A stretch of 60,000 bases of DNA from Tubiluchus corallicola (lineage: Eukaryota; Priapulida; Priapulimorpha; Priapulimorphida; Tubiluchidae). The notes beneath the pieces were generated by a model that was given only the letters and a program-made list of their open reading frames with translations, made no database searches and was not told the origin of the DNA. Each line of letters begins with the position of its first letter. Position 1 is the first letter of the stretch. The DNA is taken from positions 739,501 through 799,500 of the forward strand of contig JAQGDQ010000029.1 in assembly GCA_030141605.1 (NCBI GenBank). The letters are read 5' to 3'. The translations under genes and the position numbers were made by a program. Positions 13,801 to 25,750 of the stretch are shown one piece after another.

Positions 13801-14248
13801 TTCTCAGCTAATTATGATTTGTGATTAACTTTGCATTTATATAAAAGGTGATTAAATGTAATTATGCAATATAATTAATATACCTGACAAGTACTGCATT
13901 ACAAAGACGTTAAATCAAATTTATATAAATGCTTACTGCATGCCTTTACATATTGTAATGTGGCAGGATTATCTACTGTAATATTTTGTTAAAGAATGTT
14001 GACAAAATTTATTCTTTGTTTATTATTTCATACATTATTATGATTTGAGTGACACAATAAAAATTTTTTACAAGCTGTATTGCTGCATTTGGTCAACAAA
14101 AACTTGTAATTAACAAATACTAGAAAATGGATCAATATTGTTGCTATCCAAACTGTATAACTGACTGTTACCATAACAAGTGCTGTTGGAAATCTGCCAT
14201 TGCATAAATAGCAGTGATGTTACAGGTGGGAAACACTCATTAAATAAC
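10809..14248. other. Rabenosyn 3' UTR and convergent intergenic region
   Basis: Non-coding sequence between two genes that converge (Rabenosyn + and MRPS25 -). I see no exon here. It contains the inverted-repeat element described separately near 12310-13014. The Rabenosyn poly(A) site is not obvious: the first clear AATAAA on the plus strand is at 12671-12676, inside that element. Two AATAAA sites on the minus strand lie near 14008-14024. Confidence 0.35.
12310..13014. mobile_element. Candidate non-autonomous DNA element with inverted repeats
   Basis: A 25-bp arm at 12405-12429 (beginning AAACTGACAAAC) recurs in inverted orientation at 12990-13014 with few mismatches, enclosing about 560 bp without coding capacity. 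Just outside the left arm, at 12310-12334, is a near-palindrome built from the same motif (TTTGTCAG...TTTGACAAA), with a further copy at about 12354-12372. This pattern suggests a MITE-like element with repeated subterminal motifs, or one copy nested in another. The exact termini and target-site duplication are not resolved. Confidence 0.5.
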
Positions 14249-14254
14249 TTTATT
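14249..14254 (-). terminator. Poly(A) signal AATAAA for MRPS25
   Basis: TTTATT on the plus strand reads AATAAA on the minus strand, about 230 bases after the MRPS25 stop codon at 14485. Its position and orientation fit the cleavage signal for that gene; two further copies lie near 14008-14024. This is a motif match only. Confidence 0.45.
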
Positions 14255-14484
14255 ACCATACATTATCATAATATTATAATTGGCAGCAGCACACATCATA
14301 CTACACTATCGTTGCAACACAAATCGAAGAGTAATATTTACAGTTCAATATTTATAGCCACTTGAAACACTTCATAATAAATCTGCATATTATGCATGAT
14401 TGTGGCAACTGTTTATATAACACTGTTATGCAACCAAAATTAGCAGTAATTTTGTTCAAGTATCTCTGCATAATAGCACAATCA

Positions 14485-17121
14485 TCAACTAACGTCAGCC
14501 TGTTCACCATACCGATATTTGCCACGCATATGATTCGGCAGTTTTACGATTGAAGGACATGGTACCTGCCCCGGTATCTCACATATGCAATGTCGCAAAC
14601 ATCCGAACCCGAAATTCGCCGGGTTGTCCTGCTTTTCTGCTGCTTTGGCTTCCTCTAATAACTTGGCCCTGAAAAGCAATCGATAATTGTTAAAGATTTT
14701 ACAGTTTGGTATAATATGTATCTCCTGTACAAGTTGCATGATGGTTCTTTAATGTGGTATTTGTCAGCTGTTAACAGAATATGTTTAGAAGATAGTACAA
14801 CACTTATGTAGAGAAGTAAACGCTGATGTTGCAAATCGCAATGTTTTCCAAAGTTTACTAAGAAAATCCCATTAGACGAAGGAGGTGGGAATAACAGCCG
14901 AGAGGCCAAGGTGTGTGTGCTCTGCAACCAAAATTAAGCAATATCGAAGCTAGTCAGTAAATGAAAGGGCTGCTCAGGAAACTGAACAGTGTCATGCCAT
15001 ACTGATCCAGCCTATTTACCTTATAGAGGAAGGATGCAGTCGTATCTGAATGAGCTTAAGAAACATCTACTGTTCCGGGTCTCATCTTAGAGGTATCTAG
15101 CTTGCCACTATGCTTATAACGGTACTATGATGTATTGATAAATCATGATATCTTTTATTACGATATGCATATCACCAAAGTGCAGCAGTATCATGATTAT
15201 TTGAGTGTATGATACTTAGCAAGTTAGCCCGCACATGACCGGACGCTGATAAAAACAGTGTGAAATAATTCAAGCTGCAGCTGTGGAGTGTACTGTAGAT
15301 ATGAAACAATCAGTGTAGTGAGCAGCAGTTAACTAGACAAAGGCACTGCTAGCAGTCAAAGCAGTTGAAACGCAAGGTGTTTAATCCGTTGTTTACATAT
15401 AAGTTTGTGAAATGGCAAAAGTGAACCAAAACATGCACAAGCAAATTTTAAACCTAAAGTACTGATGATATGTTTTGCTCTTTTCTGGTGCCCTTATGAT
15501 GCAACTATAGCGTACACATGGCACAATTAATAAATAAAAATCAAAGTTTATTGAGTTATTTTAGCATTTAGCAATCATAGAACTCTGATTGATAAATATG
15601 TTTAGAATTTATAATCAACAGTTTTTTTTATGAAGCTTACAAACATTAACTCAGGTGTATCATATTATGACCTAGTGTATCGCTACAGCCCTACTCGCCA
15701 ATCCGCCAGATTCTGTTTCACTATAATCATTCATACTGAATAGACCAACATTGACTGCCAAATTTCTACTGACAGTATGCCAAATTATACAGGGTCTCTA
15801 AAAAGGATCAGAAATTACTTTTTTGTCAGAAATTAACAACAGAAACAGTAAAAAGAATCGTTGTTTTGAGTTTCTATTGTTGTTACTATTCTGGGATGCG
15901 TTTAACTTAGCCCATATTATCTTTTAGAATGGTGGCAAAAATACTTCTAAATATTAATTATCACAAAAATAAGTGTTACATGCTTTGCACTTTATGCATT
16001 TATGAAACTTACTGTGACTTGCCAATAATCTTTCTAACTTGACTGTGGATCTCTTCTCGACTTTTCATGTAAACGTCCATCAGCACATCTTCACCAGAAT
16101 CTAAAAAAGTCAACGTCTGAGACCACACACAGCAAAATTAACAAGACGTAAAACAAGTATCACATTTAATGAAAAAAGCTGAGAAGCAAGCAAAAAAATT
16201 ATACAGAAGTCATACCGAACCAAGCTCGAACGAAAGGTGTCGGTGTCAGATTTTTTATGGACAGAATTTGTACATCCGGATTCTTATATTGCATTTGAGG
16301 GAGATGCCAGAATACAAAATCTCTGAAAAACAAAATAAAGAAAACAGTAAACTCAAAATCTATCTAATATTAAAACCTAATATAATACATATCTACATTA
16401 TCATAGAGTCTACAGAACAAATTGTAGAATAGCCCCATGGCAATGTACAAGATATACAATATGTTTAAGATATACTCGTGGTTTAAAACACATGCATTTA
16501 ATTTGTTTGCAAAATTAACTTGCATTTCCTCACCGCGACTGTGGGCATTTTTACTTATTAGTCATCCCAGCTCTTACAGTTAAATCAAATGGTAGGCAAA
16601 ACTGCTTTACTGAATTTCGAAGATGAATGAGAATAATTGCAAGAGGGCCACGGTGTATAATTATTAATTATAAATAAAAATATTCGCAAAATATTGTTGG
16701 TGAATGAACCTACTTCATAAGTTAATTGTATCACCATATAGACAGAGTCAAAAACTGAGTACAGAATTAATGAATACTGTATTAACATGCTTGATGTTGA
16801 TTTTAATAAAAGCAGTTGGTATCAAAAGAAGCAGACCTTGAATTTGACGATCTTGAATTTGAAGGGATAACAAATACTTTTTTTAATAGGGATGACATGA
16901 TAGCTGAGTAGTCATGACAAGTGCTTCAAGGGTATACTCACACCAAATGCTTTCAGCTGCACAGTAAACATGATTAAAGCTCACCTTGCCCCATGAGAGG
17001 CTTCCCCAGTAGTCATGAAATTCACAGAGACTACTTTCACATTGTCTCTAAATATGATAGAACCGGCATTTAAATATTTCAAAGTTCTCCTGATAGGAGC
17101 TCTTCCTTTCATAAACGGCAT
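14485..17121 (-). CDS. MRPS25: Mitochondrial ribosomal protein mS25 (MRPS25), four exons
   Basis: Read on the minus strand, exons 17121-16985, 16322-16216, 16100-16013 and 14668-14485 join in frame to 171 aa; the human protein is 173 aa. Exon 1 starts [17 protein letters not shown], the conserved mS25 start. Exon 2 carries the Q-Y-K-N-P-D-V-Q-I core of the thioredoxin-like fold and L-T-P-T-P-F. Exon 3 carries [10 protein letters not shown]. Exon 4 carries the C-terminal block N-P-A-N-F-G...[17 protein letters not shown], whose cysteines are conserved in the family and in mammals take part in an iron-sulfur site shared with bS16m. All splice sites are GT-AG and every partial codon is completed by the next exon. 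The protein is a component of the small mitoribosomal subunit. The gene is complete and shows no lesion. It is single-copy in the window and convergent with Rabenosyn. Confidence 0.95.
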
Positions 17122-18529
17122 AATTAAAAAATGAATGTTAAATCTAAAATGGCGTTAAATTTAAATGATACGTTAGTCTTAGGCAAATTCTTCCACTCGA
17201 AAGATTTCCATTTTCATGCAGCAAGCATGTCTAAAAAGTAACTTCATTTTAGACATATTTTGCTCCTAAGATCTTGGCCAGGCTGGCGCACTAATTATGA
17301 ATGGCTTGTTCTACGATTCTACACGTGCAGTCATGCGCCTTGGTACATTGCACAGTGTAGTCTAGAAATTCTAGACGGGATTATAGTACTATGTTACTAA
17401 TTCTATAATTTTGATAATAATGCTATCCGGTGCTTTGTCAGTTATGACAATAATTGGCAATTAGTTAGCCATTTTTTATCTTGGCCAGCAGTTTTTTATA
17501 ATTCTTTCTGTTCATTTAAACTGTTTATGTAAATAAAAATCCAAATTTTCACAATGTCTAATATTATGAAAAAGTACACAGTTCTGATTGTTTAAAATAC
17601 AAGATATAATTTTGCAGCATAAGAGTGATCAATACAAAAATTCTATAGCACGATTCTTCTAAAGAGCCTTTGCATGGCAGATTAGTGCAAGCGCTTTTTG
17701 ACTGGTTATATTGCTATTCAGTACTCAATTGCTTGTACAGTTTACAAACCTGGCACGCTGATTGGTAATATAAGTGATTTTGGCATGCCAATGGTTAAAA
17801 ATTAAAATGCTCAATTGTTTACTGTGTTGAAACAGCTCATAGCTAATTTCATGTATAGTCAAATTGTAAACTGAAACATTTTTTATTTTTAGTGCCCACA
17901 CATACAGTATTCATTACTATTCAATTGAAATGTGAATCTAATTACATTGGTCGAAGCCCTCGTGGGCTGCCTCTTCACAATGTACAAGTTTTTTGCCTCC
18001 TTTCAGAGACAGCCTGTAATGTGATATCATTGTCTGTTTGTCTTTAATGAATCACAATGACAACAGAAATTAAAATATTATAATGTATTAGTATTATAAC
18101 TGTTGCTCATATTAAGCACACCCTCTTCATTAATAATGTGCATTTTTTTCTCATTATCATCATTCTCATCATCATAATTAATATCTTTATTCTGTTGGTA
18201 TGTGCATGGCTAATAGGCTATATATTTATGTGATACATTCACATAAAAATTGAATGTAGAATTTCCTTGTCTACAGCTACAGCCAAAACTAAAAAACGTC
18301 TAATCAATTTTTCGCTTAGAGAAGCTGTCAAACTAATTACGCTTGTTAACATGATCCGTCTATCCTCCGTCTAACATTATCCATCTAAGTGCTCAAATTA
18401 TAAGAATCATTAAAGTAAGCTAAATTAACTCTTGTAATTTAGGCAATTAGCTTTCATTTTAGTGGTCTTTTAATGCACACTTTGTCTCATAATGCATAAC
18501 AGATGGCGCTCGCGACTTGAAGCTAAAAC
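17122..18529. other. MRPS25 upstream region
   Basis: The 5' flank of MRPS25 (minus strand) and of a possible plus-strand first exon at 18530. It is AT-rich, and I find no coding exon and no clear core promoter motif. If the 18530 exon is real, this 1.4-kb stretch would be a divergent promoter region. Confidence 0.3.
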
Positions 18530-18646
18530 ATGGAGGGCGGCGTAAAACGGGCTGCTGCTGTAGGGCTTCCAAAATTAAGAGAAATTTTACGAAGGCAGAG
18601 ACGAGACTCTGAGGTAGTCTGCTATGAACCTGTAGCCAGAATTTAG
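18530..18646 (+). CDS. Possible first exon of an unrecognised gene
   Basis: An ATG opens a 38-codon frame rich in basic and helix-forming residues (M-E-G-G-V-K-R-A-A-A-V-G-L-P-K-L-R-E-I-L). A potential 5' splice site (GAG|GTAGTC) follows codon 28. It sits in a locally GC-richer patch ahead of the LINE. If it is real, the LINE landed in its first intron and the next exon would lie beyond 24.1 kb, but I could not find one. It may instead belong to the LINE 5' UTR or be chance. Confidence 0.2.
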   Translation: MEGGVKRAAAVGLPKLREILRRQRRDSEVVCYEPVARI

Positions 18647-19210
18647 TACGGTTAATTTCATGTGAGCAAGTGTAGTGCTCAGAACTGTCCGGTTTCTATG
18701 TTGATTCTCGCAAACTTTGGTTTAAATAATTTTACTTGTCTACAGTTAATTTTGGGACATTTGCAGTAAAGGGCAAAATAATTGAGGATCTAACTATTTT
18801 TGGTCAAACACCTAATAGTAAAAACTTATAGGTATCTAGACGTAGGCGGTAATTTTTGTTTTTAAATGCAGGCCAGTCCTTTTCTGTTTTTGTATTTCTC
18901 GCGCTTTTGTAGCAATAATAATAATAGGCGCTGCTGCAGTTCATGGCGCACGTAAATTTGATAGTCTCTCGTACGTTTTTGTACAAAAGCAGATTTTATA
19001 TTCTGACAAAATAATTTTGGACCACGTATGCAGTTGACATTTATAGTGTTAGATCGTCTGTGCACTGGCAAGCTGTTCATTTTACCGGCAGTCTGTATGA
19101 TTTTGACAAATTGATGATATTGCGGAGGCTTCGTTCAAGTTTTCCCGCCATTTGGAGCTTCACAAAGGAATTCGGTTACCGGTAAACACAGACATACACG
19201 AGCGTACAGA

Positions 19211-20086
19211 ATGACTTCGACAAGCGATCACAACATTACCCTGGATGAGTTTCGACTGTTAAACCCAAAACAAAGAGAAAAAGTCAATAAAAGTGAATTA
19301 CTGAGGCTACTATCAGAATCAGAAATGACACCGCAAGCAGAGTCAGGTCTCGAGGACAGCAGTAAAGGCACTGATCTAGAAAGTCAAGCAGCTATGGAAG
19401 CAAGGATTATTCAACAGGTTAGATTATTAATTTTTCCATTATCCAAGGAAATCTCTGAACTAAAGCAGCTCACAGATCAAGTTAAATCTAGCCAGGACTT
19501 TATAAGCAGCAAATTTGACCAATTTAAAATGGAGACAGATGCTTTAAAAAAGACCACCAATGATCTTACTAAAAAATTAAACGAGCTAGAGAGAAAGCAG
19601 GATGATTTAGACCAGTATGGGCGACGGGACACCCTCATTATCTCCGGTATACCCCAAGCTAGTGATTATGAAAATACTGACGAAATTGTTTGTCAAGTAG
19701 GTCAAGCCCTCAAGGTGAACATCTGTAAAGAGGACATCTCGATCTCCCATCGATTGCCAGGAAAAGAAAGCGCTACAAGACCACCACAGATTATTGTGAA
19801 ATTTATAAAACGGAAAGTAAGAGACTGTTTGTGGCAAAACAAACCCAAGAGAAATGGATCTCTTAAGGCTAGTGATTTAGGGTATGTTTCACATAATCTT
19901 GTGTACATTAGTGAAAGTTTAACTAATCGTAGACGTGTATTACTTAACAAATGTCTCGAACTAAAAAGAAACAAAGTAATCTTGTATGTTTGGACTAAAA
20001 ATGGCCAGATTTTCATCAGGAAAACTGAATCATCTGAACCCTTCCCTGTAAACAATTTTGATGATGTAGATAAATTAAAACACTAA
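19211..20086 (+). CDS. LINE ORF1 protein (coiled coil plus RRM-like region)
   Basis: Intact 291-aa frame. Residues about 65-135 are a Lys/Glu/Leu-rich coiled coil, which in LINE ORF1 proteins drives trimer formation. It is followed by the typical core R-R-D-T-L-I-I-S-G-I-P and later I-S-I-S-H-R-L-P-G, the RRM-like RNA-binding region, and then a basic C-terminal domain. The likely role is an RNA-binding chaperone that packages the element's own transcript. The stop lies 37 bases before the ORF2 ATG, so ORF2 would be translated by reinitiation or a similar route. The intact frame suggests the insertion is fairly recent. Confidence 0.85.
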   Translation: MTSTSDHNITLDEFRLLNPKQREKVNKSELLRLLSESEMTPQAESGLEDSSKGTDLESQAAMEARIIQQVRLLIFPLSKEISELKQLTDQVKSSQDFISSKFDQFKMETDALKKTTNDLTKKLNELERKQDDLDQYGRRDTLIISGIPQASDYENTDEIVCQVGQALKVNICKEDISISHRLPGKESATRPPQIIVKFIKRKVRDCLWQNKPKRNGSLKASDLGYVSHNLVYISESLTNRRRVLLNKCLELKRNKVILYVWTKNGQIFIRKTESSEPFPVNNFDDVDKLKH

Positions 20087-20123
20087 TCACTTCTTCACTC
20101 GTTTCAATCAATATCGTATTGTA

Positions 20124-23100
20124 ATGGTTAGCTTTAATTGTACTAAGTGTAATAAAACTTGCAAAGCAAATCAAAACTCAATTCAATGTGATGTGTGTTT
20201 CCTCTGGACACATCTAAAGTGTACAATGTTGTCTCATCATGATTTTGTAAATTTAGCAAGTTCTAATGACAGTTACTTCTGCCAGCAATGCATTAATGAT
20301 GTGCTTCCTTTGCAGTTCATTGATGATGATGAATTTATGGAAATGACTAATCACTATCAATTTTCTAATTTTGTAAAAGATTTATCTTGCTTTTCATCAA
20401 TTTATGACTCTTCTTCGCTAGTCCACTGTAATAGAGATGATACAGACATCGACAATTATAGACTTCAGTATGACAGTAAATACATTAATCTTGCAAATCT
20501 GAGTAGTGATAAATCCACAGATAAAGCAAACAATGACACATTTATAATACACTTTAACACATCAAGTTTGAGGAAATATTATTCAGACATGACTGATACA
20601 TTAACACAATTTCAAAAAATGCCTGAGTTAATAGCGATCTCGGAAACCAGAATTCACGAATCTGACACTTTTTTATGTAACATTCCAGGATATTCTTTCT
20701 TACATTATGATTCCAATACAGCTGCTGGTGGCGTAGGTGTGTATGTAAAATCTAACCTCAATTTTAAAATTAAACCTGAATACAAAATAAGAACTTGTAA
20801 AAATGCTATTGTTAATGGGATTAGTACAACTAGTAGACTAGCACTTGAGGACCTGTGGCTTGAAATTGCTTCCACCGATAACAAAAAATCTTTTATATTT
20901 GGAATAATATATAGGCATCCAAACACCCCAGTCGAACATTTTCATGACGAATTAGAATCAGTTCTTGGCACTATCAACTCCACAGGCAAACCAGCTTATA
21001 TATGTGGAGACATTAATATAGACTTATATCAACATGATAACAAACCATTTATTAATAAGTATCTCAACATGCTCTTCTCAAATCAATTTACACCAATTAT
21101 CACGCGACCAACTAGAATTACTCCAACGTCACACACCCTAATTGATCATATTTATACTAATAATCTTTCTACACCCATCACATCTGGCATCATTACTAAC
21201 CCCATTGCGGACCACTTGCCAATATTTGCCATTATAAGAAATACTAATCTCCTGCACAACAACATTAAAAAAACAGTCAGATGTACGAGATCATTCAATC
21301 AAGGTAACTTTTTAAGCGAGCTTCAAGTTAATATAAGTAACCTAACACTGAATGATGGCGAAGCAGACATACACTCTTACTGCTCACAATTCATGGACTC
21401 GTTTAAAACATTACTTGACAAACATGCCCCACTCAAAACGTTATCAAGGAAAACTCAAAAACTATAGCTAAACCATGGATCACTCCCGGCATTCTCAATT
21501 CTATTAAAACAAGAAGCCGTATGTATACAACACACAAGTTATCCAACTCACTGTATAAGCAAAATTTATATAAAACATATTCTAACAAACTTAATCACAT
21601 CAAACATGCATCCAAAAAGAAGTATTACTCCCAGATCTTGCTTGCAAACAAAAATAACATGAAACAAACTTGGAGCACTATCAATGAACTTCTCAAAATT
21701 AAAAAAAAGACAGCAAGTATAATGCCAACTAAAGTTCGTTACCAAGGCACAACCTCATGCGACCCGCACCATAAAGCTAATGCTTTTAACAGTTTTTTGC
21801 AAACATTGGTATATCACTGGCATCACGCATAACACAACCCCAAAACTGTAAGTATACAGACTATTTAATGCATCCCCAAGAAAATTCTTTCTATATCACA
21901 CCAGTTAGCGAAATCAAGATTTCCCGAGCTATTGATAGACTAAATCCCAATAAAGCAAAAGGCCCTTATGACATCCCAATTACATATTTCAAAATGTCAA
22001 AAAACATAATCATAGCTCCGCTTACAAATCTGTTTAATGCGTCAATTCTGACTGGGACATTCCCCGACACTTTAAAACTGGCAAAAGTAATCCCCATATA
22101 TAAAAAAGATGATCCAAACGAGCTGAACAACTACCGACCTATCTCACTCATATCACCCATTGCCAAAATTTTTGAGTCAATTTTATATAAACGCCTGATG
22201 ACATATTTAATCAAAAATGATACAATATCGTGTTTTCAATTCGGTTTCCGCAAAAATCATTCCACAATATTAGCAACTGCTGAAATCATAGACAATCTTC
22301 TGACAAACCTAGAACAATAAATTACTTACCTGCGGCATCTTTCTTGATTTAACAAAAGCTTTTGACACCGTTCAACACGACATTCTACTCAACAAAATGG
22401 ACTATTATGGTATCCGTGGAATCACGCAAAAACTATTCCAGTCATATCTTACGAACAGACACCAATTTACGGTAGTTGACAATTTTGCCTCTGACCTATG
22501 CTCAATACAATGTGGTGTACCTCAAGGATCCACCTTGGGTCCACTTCTTTTCCTGATATATATAAATGACCTCCCTCTTTGTACTAACATGCAAACACGA
22601 CTTTTTGCTGATGACACTAACCTCTTCTTAGCAGACAACGATACGCAAAATCTTGAGCTTAAAAGTAATGAAGAACTGATCAAAATTAACACATGGATGC
22701 GTACAAATAAGTTAACAGTAAACTATAATAAAACAAAATTTATGATCATAAGAAATAAATTTGAAAACAATGAAAACTCCATTATAACAGTATCCATGCA
22801 AGACTGTTTATTAGAACAAGTATCAGACATAAAATATCTGGGCGTCTACATAGATCACACCCTTAATTGGTCAACACACATAAAAAATATTACCTACAAA
22901 GTAAGCAAAGTTACAGGTATATTTTTTAAATTGAGGCATTACTTGAGCACGGATATACTAAAAATGATTTACTTTGCCATTGTGTACCCACACATTAACT
23001 ATTGTATCTTATCGTGGGGCACAGCAAAAAAATCTGTTTTGAAACCACTTACAGCAGCACATAACAAAATTATCAAAACAATGACTTTTGCTGGGTTCCG

Positions 23101-23440
23101 AGATCATGCTACCCCCTCCTATTATGCTTTGCAATTATTAAAAATTAATGAAATTTATAAGCTTGAGTTAGCGAAATTCATGTTCAACTATAAAAAGGGC
23201 ATTCTACCTAAATTATACGGCAATTATTTCAAAAAGATTAGTGACGTTCACCAGTATTCTACGAGAGCAGCTACCAAACAAAACTATTTTCAGGAAAGAT
23301 TTAACACAACAAAAGGTTTACAAACTTTAAAACATAATGGTACAGTTCTATGGAATACTCTTTCAGATGATCTTAAGCAATCAACTAGTATCTGTCACTT
23401 AAGTAAATTATATAAATGTCAACTCTTGCAAACNNNNNNN
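20124..23440 (+). pseudogene. LINE ORF2: PHD finger, AP endonuclease, reverse transcriptase (frameshifted)
   Basis: From the ATG at 20124 the frame starts with a PHD-type C4HC3 zinc finger (C-T-K-C, C-D-V-C, W-T-H-L-K-C, F-C-Q-Q-C; residues about 5-57). An AP-type endonuclease follows (about 130-420: S-S-L-R, I-S-E-T-R-I, Y-R-H-P, G-D-I-N-I-D, D-H-I-Y, A-D-H-L-P-I). The first frame ends at 21467. The reading continues in a second frame (I-A-K-P-W-I-T-P-G-I, 21470-21832), a third (21868-22320; K-A-K-G-P-Y-D-I-P, N-Y-R-P-I-S-L, Q-F-G-F-R-K) and a fourth (about 22330-23440). The fourth holds reverse transcriptase motif A (F-L-D-L-T-K-A-F-D-T), the G-V-P-Q-G-S-T-L-G-P block and the catalytic F-A-D-D. 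At least three frameshifts therefore separate intact domains. Catalytic residues remain, so the copy is young but, as assembled, not autonomous. Some shifts could be sequencing errors, given the N run. Confidence 0.88.
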
Positions 23441-23441
23441 N
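23434..23441. other. Assembly gap of eight N
   Basis: Eight ambiguous bases inside the LINE, close to the end of ORF2. They leave the last residues and stop codon of ORF2 uncertain and show that this repeat was hard to assemble. Confidence 0.95.
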
Positions 23442-24069
23442 TGAACAACTTTTATTCCTTTTGCAAGAGCAGTTACTGTTATAGCAGGATCAATTAACTT
23501 CCATATTTAATTGTTTATTGTCTAACTTCTGTAGATCATTTTCAAAGTCTGGACTCCAATTGTCAATCTCCTCATGCAGTCATACAGGTAATTTTTTGTG
23601 CTCTAACTATCTGCCAATTTATTTTACATCAGATCATCAAAAATCGCTCTGTATTTTTTTTTTTTTTTTTTTACATTATGCTTGCGTTATAAAGTAAATT
23701 TCAGTTGCCATTGTTATTATGTTCCTGATGTCAGATTTTTATTTCAGTTCTTGTTTCAGTCCTTATTTCAGTTATCTTCAGTTTGATTTTTTTATTATTA
23801 TTATTATGCACTTATTATTACTGTGTATGAATTGTACTAACACATTATAAGCATATCATTATCAATTTTATGTCATTCCTAACAATTTAATTTTTATTAT
23901 AAGCAGTACTAACACTAATACACTGTAGCATAGCGCCTTTAAAAAATGTTCATCACTAACCAAAGGGCAGCTGACTAGATGACCAATTGGTCTTTCGCTG
24001 CCCTTTCTTCACATTTTTGTTGCTAAATTAATTGTATTGTAACTGTGTGTGTTAAAAGATAAATAAAAG

Positions 24070-24102
<33 letters not shown>

Positions 24103-24337
24103 GCCAAAGATTTATGAACTTACAACCAGAGGCTCGCCTTAGCTACTTTTCAACGATAATATAAGTATTTTAACGAGAATTTATTCTAACCTGAAGACAC
24201 ATCCCATTCATATTATTATACTGGTAAACATCCATCGCAAAAATGGCCTAAAAATTAATGCAGTCGCAGAAACATGGCTTTCTAATTGGGATAGTTAGAA
24301 TTTGTGTTACTATGAACGATTTGCGATCTACCGATTT

Positions 24338-25750
24338 CGCCACTTTACGTTCGTCTCGCCACTACTACGCTTCGCCACTACTACGCTTCGCCATTACTAC
24401 GATTCGCCGTTACTACGATTCGCCACTACTACGATTTGCCACTACTACATTTCGCCACCACTACGATTCGTCACTAACGCGTTTCGCCACTACTACGCTT
24501 CGCCACTACTACGATACGTCACTGCTACGGTACGCCACTAGTGTATAGGTCGCCAACAAAATTGTTTTACTATGTTAATACATTATCACTTTAACAAAAA
24601 TATTTCAGTTCGTCCCTACTATGATTCGCCACTACTAAGATTCGACAATACTACGATTCGGCACTGTCACGGTTCGCCACTACTACATAGTAAAATTTAT
24701 TTGCTATATGTGATTACCTTATCCCCTTCACAAAAGTGTTTTAGTTCGGCCACTATTACGTTTCGCCAACAAAATTTCTTTACTATGTTCATACCTTGTG
24801 ACTTTCACAAGTGTACGGTTCGCTATTACTACGATTAGCTACTACTACGGTTTCGCCACTAATACATTTCGCCAGTAAAATTTCTTTGCGATGTGTTTTT
24901 ACCTCATGTTACTAACAGGAAACAGCTAAGCACCCTCAAGTCTATATACTATACTTGATCTATAAAACAACATATTTTAAACGTTCTATGAACCGAAGCC
25001 ATAAGTTGTACAGAGGCGTGCGATACTTCACTTGATTCGACATCAAACGTAGAACGTGATGCAGTGCCAGAAAAGGATGTCCAATCGAAAAGTTGACCTT
25101 CACAATCTGTTGTTATTTTCATTCTGCGCTGTTTAGTTTCCGAGATGCAGATCTTTTTGAAATAACTCAAAAATTAGGTAGGGTTCTTGACCAATTTGGT
25201 ATGCGTGTAGCCAAGGTAGAGGGACATCTTAGCATATAATTTCGGGACGTGGCCGTTTGACCCGCCTGAGTTATGACCCAAAAATCGTCAAAATATGTCC
25301 ATTTTTGAGAAGCCATTATTCCCACACCAAAACGGCAAACGTAAAATACCATGCCTTGGCTACCTACAGCCGGCTCCGCTTTGTCGAACCCTGAACTACT
25401 GCCATTTTATAGGGCCTCAAACATGTCCGTTTAGCGAAAAAACATATTTCTCTCTAATTATATACATTAATATGTGTACCAGGTGTCGACATGACCAAAC
25501 TTGGGAAGCCATATCTCCTGGACGAAGGCATTCGAAATCACGTTCATATTCGCCTGGATTTTCTCGTAACAATTCTTTAAAGTAACAAGGTATTAACATA
25601 GTAAAGAAATTTTGTCGGCGAACTATACACTAGTGGTGAAATTTAGCAGTGGCGAATCTTAGTAGTGACGAATCGAAGTAGTGGCGAAATGTAGTAGTGG
25701 CGAATCGTGGTAGTGGCGAATCGAAATAGTGGTGAGCCGGAGAGTGGCGA
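24338..25750. mobile_element. Composite inverted-repeat element made of 16-bp tandem units
   Basis: The left arm holds runs of a 16-bp unit, consensus CGCCACTACTACGATT, at about 24338-24560, 24609-24690, 24743-24770 and 24814-24880. The runs are separated by a second repeated block of about 50-70 bp containing CAAAATTTCTTTACTATG and a CTTTCACAAA-like stretch. The right arm (about 25579-25750) carries the same block and the same 16-bp unit in inverted orientation (AATCGTAGTAGTGGCG). The 700-bp centre (24900-25575) has no recognisable protein. This is the architecture of a non-autonomous DNA transposon with long inverted repeats and iterated subterminal motifs. Open frames over the arms are products of the repeat. 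Superfamily, termini and target-site duplication are unknown. Confidence 0.6.

Larger units (their letters stand above)
19211..24102 (+). mobile_element. Two-ORF non-LTR retrotransposon (LINE), nearly full length
   Basis: Order: 5' UTR (start not resolved, upstream of 19211), ORF1 (19211-20086), a 37-bp gap, ORF2 (from 20124, broken by frameshifts, to about 23440), a 3' UTR of about 600 bp with a poly-T run near 23650-23671, then AATAAAAGA and a (TTA)n tail ending at 24102. ORF2 carries AP-type endonuclease and reverse transcriptase domains, which places the element in the broad Jockey/CR1/L2 group. Clade assignment would need a tree. Eight N bases at 23434-23441 mark an unresolved spot near the end of ORF2. 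Target-site duplications were not identified. Confidence 0.88.

Noticed and set aside
24338-24560. A CRISPR-like array at the 16-bp repeats
   Set aside because: Units are directly adjacent without unique spacers, the genome is eukaryotic, and the arm recurs inverted at 25.6 kb.
24258-24838. Overlapping plus-strand frames with repeated Arg/Tyr/Thr peptides
   Set aside because: They are translations of the 16-bp DNA repeat; as 16 is not a multiple of three, all registers yield similar peptides.
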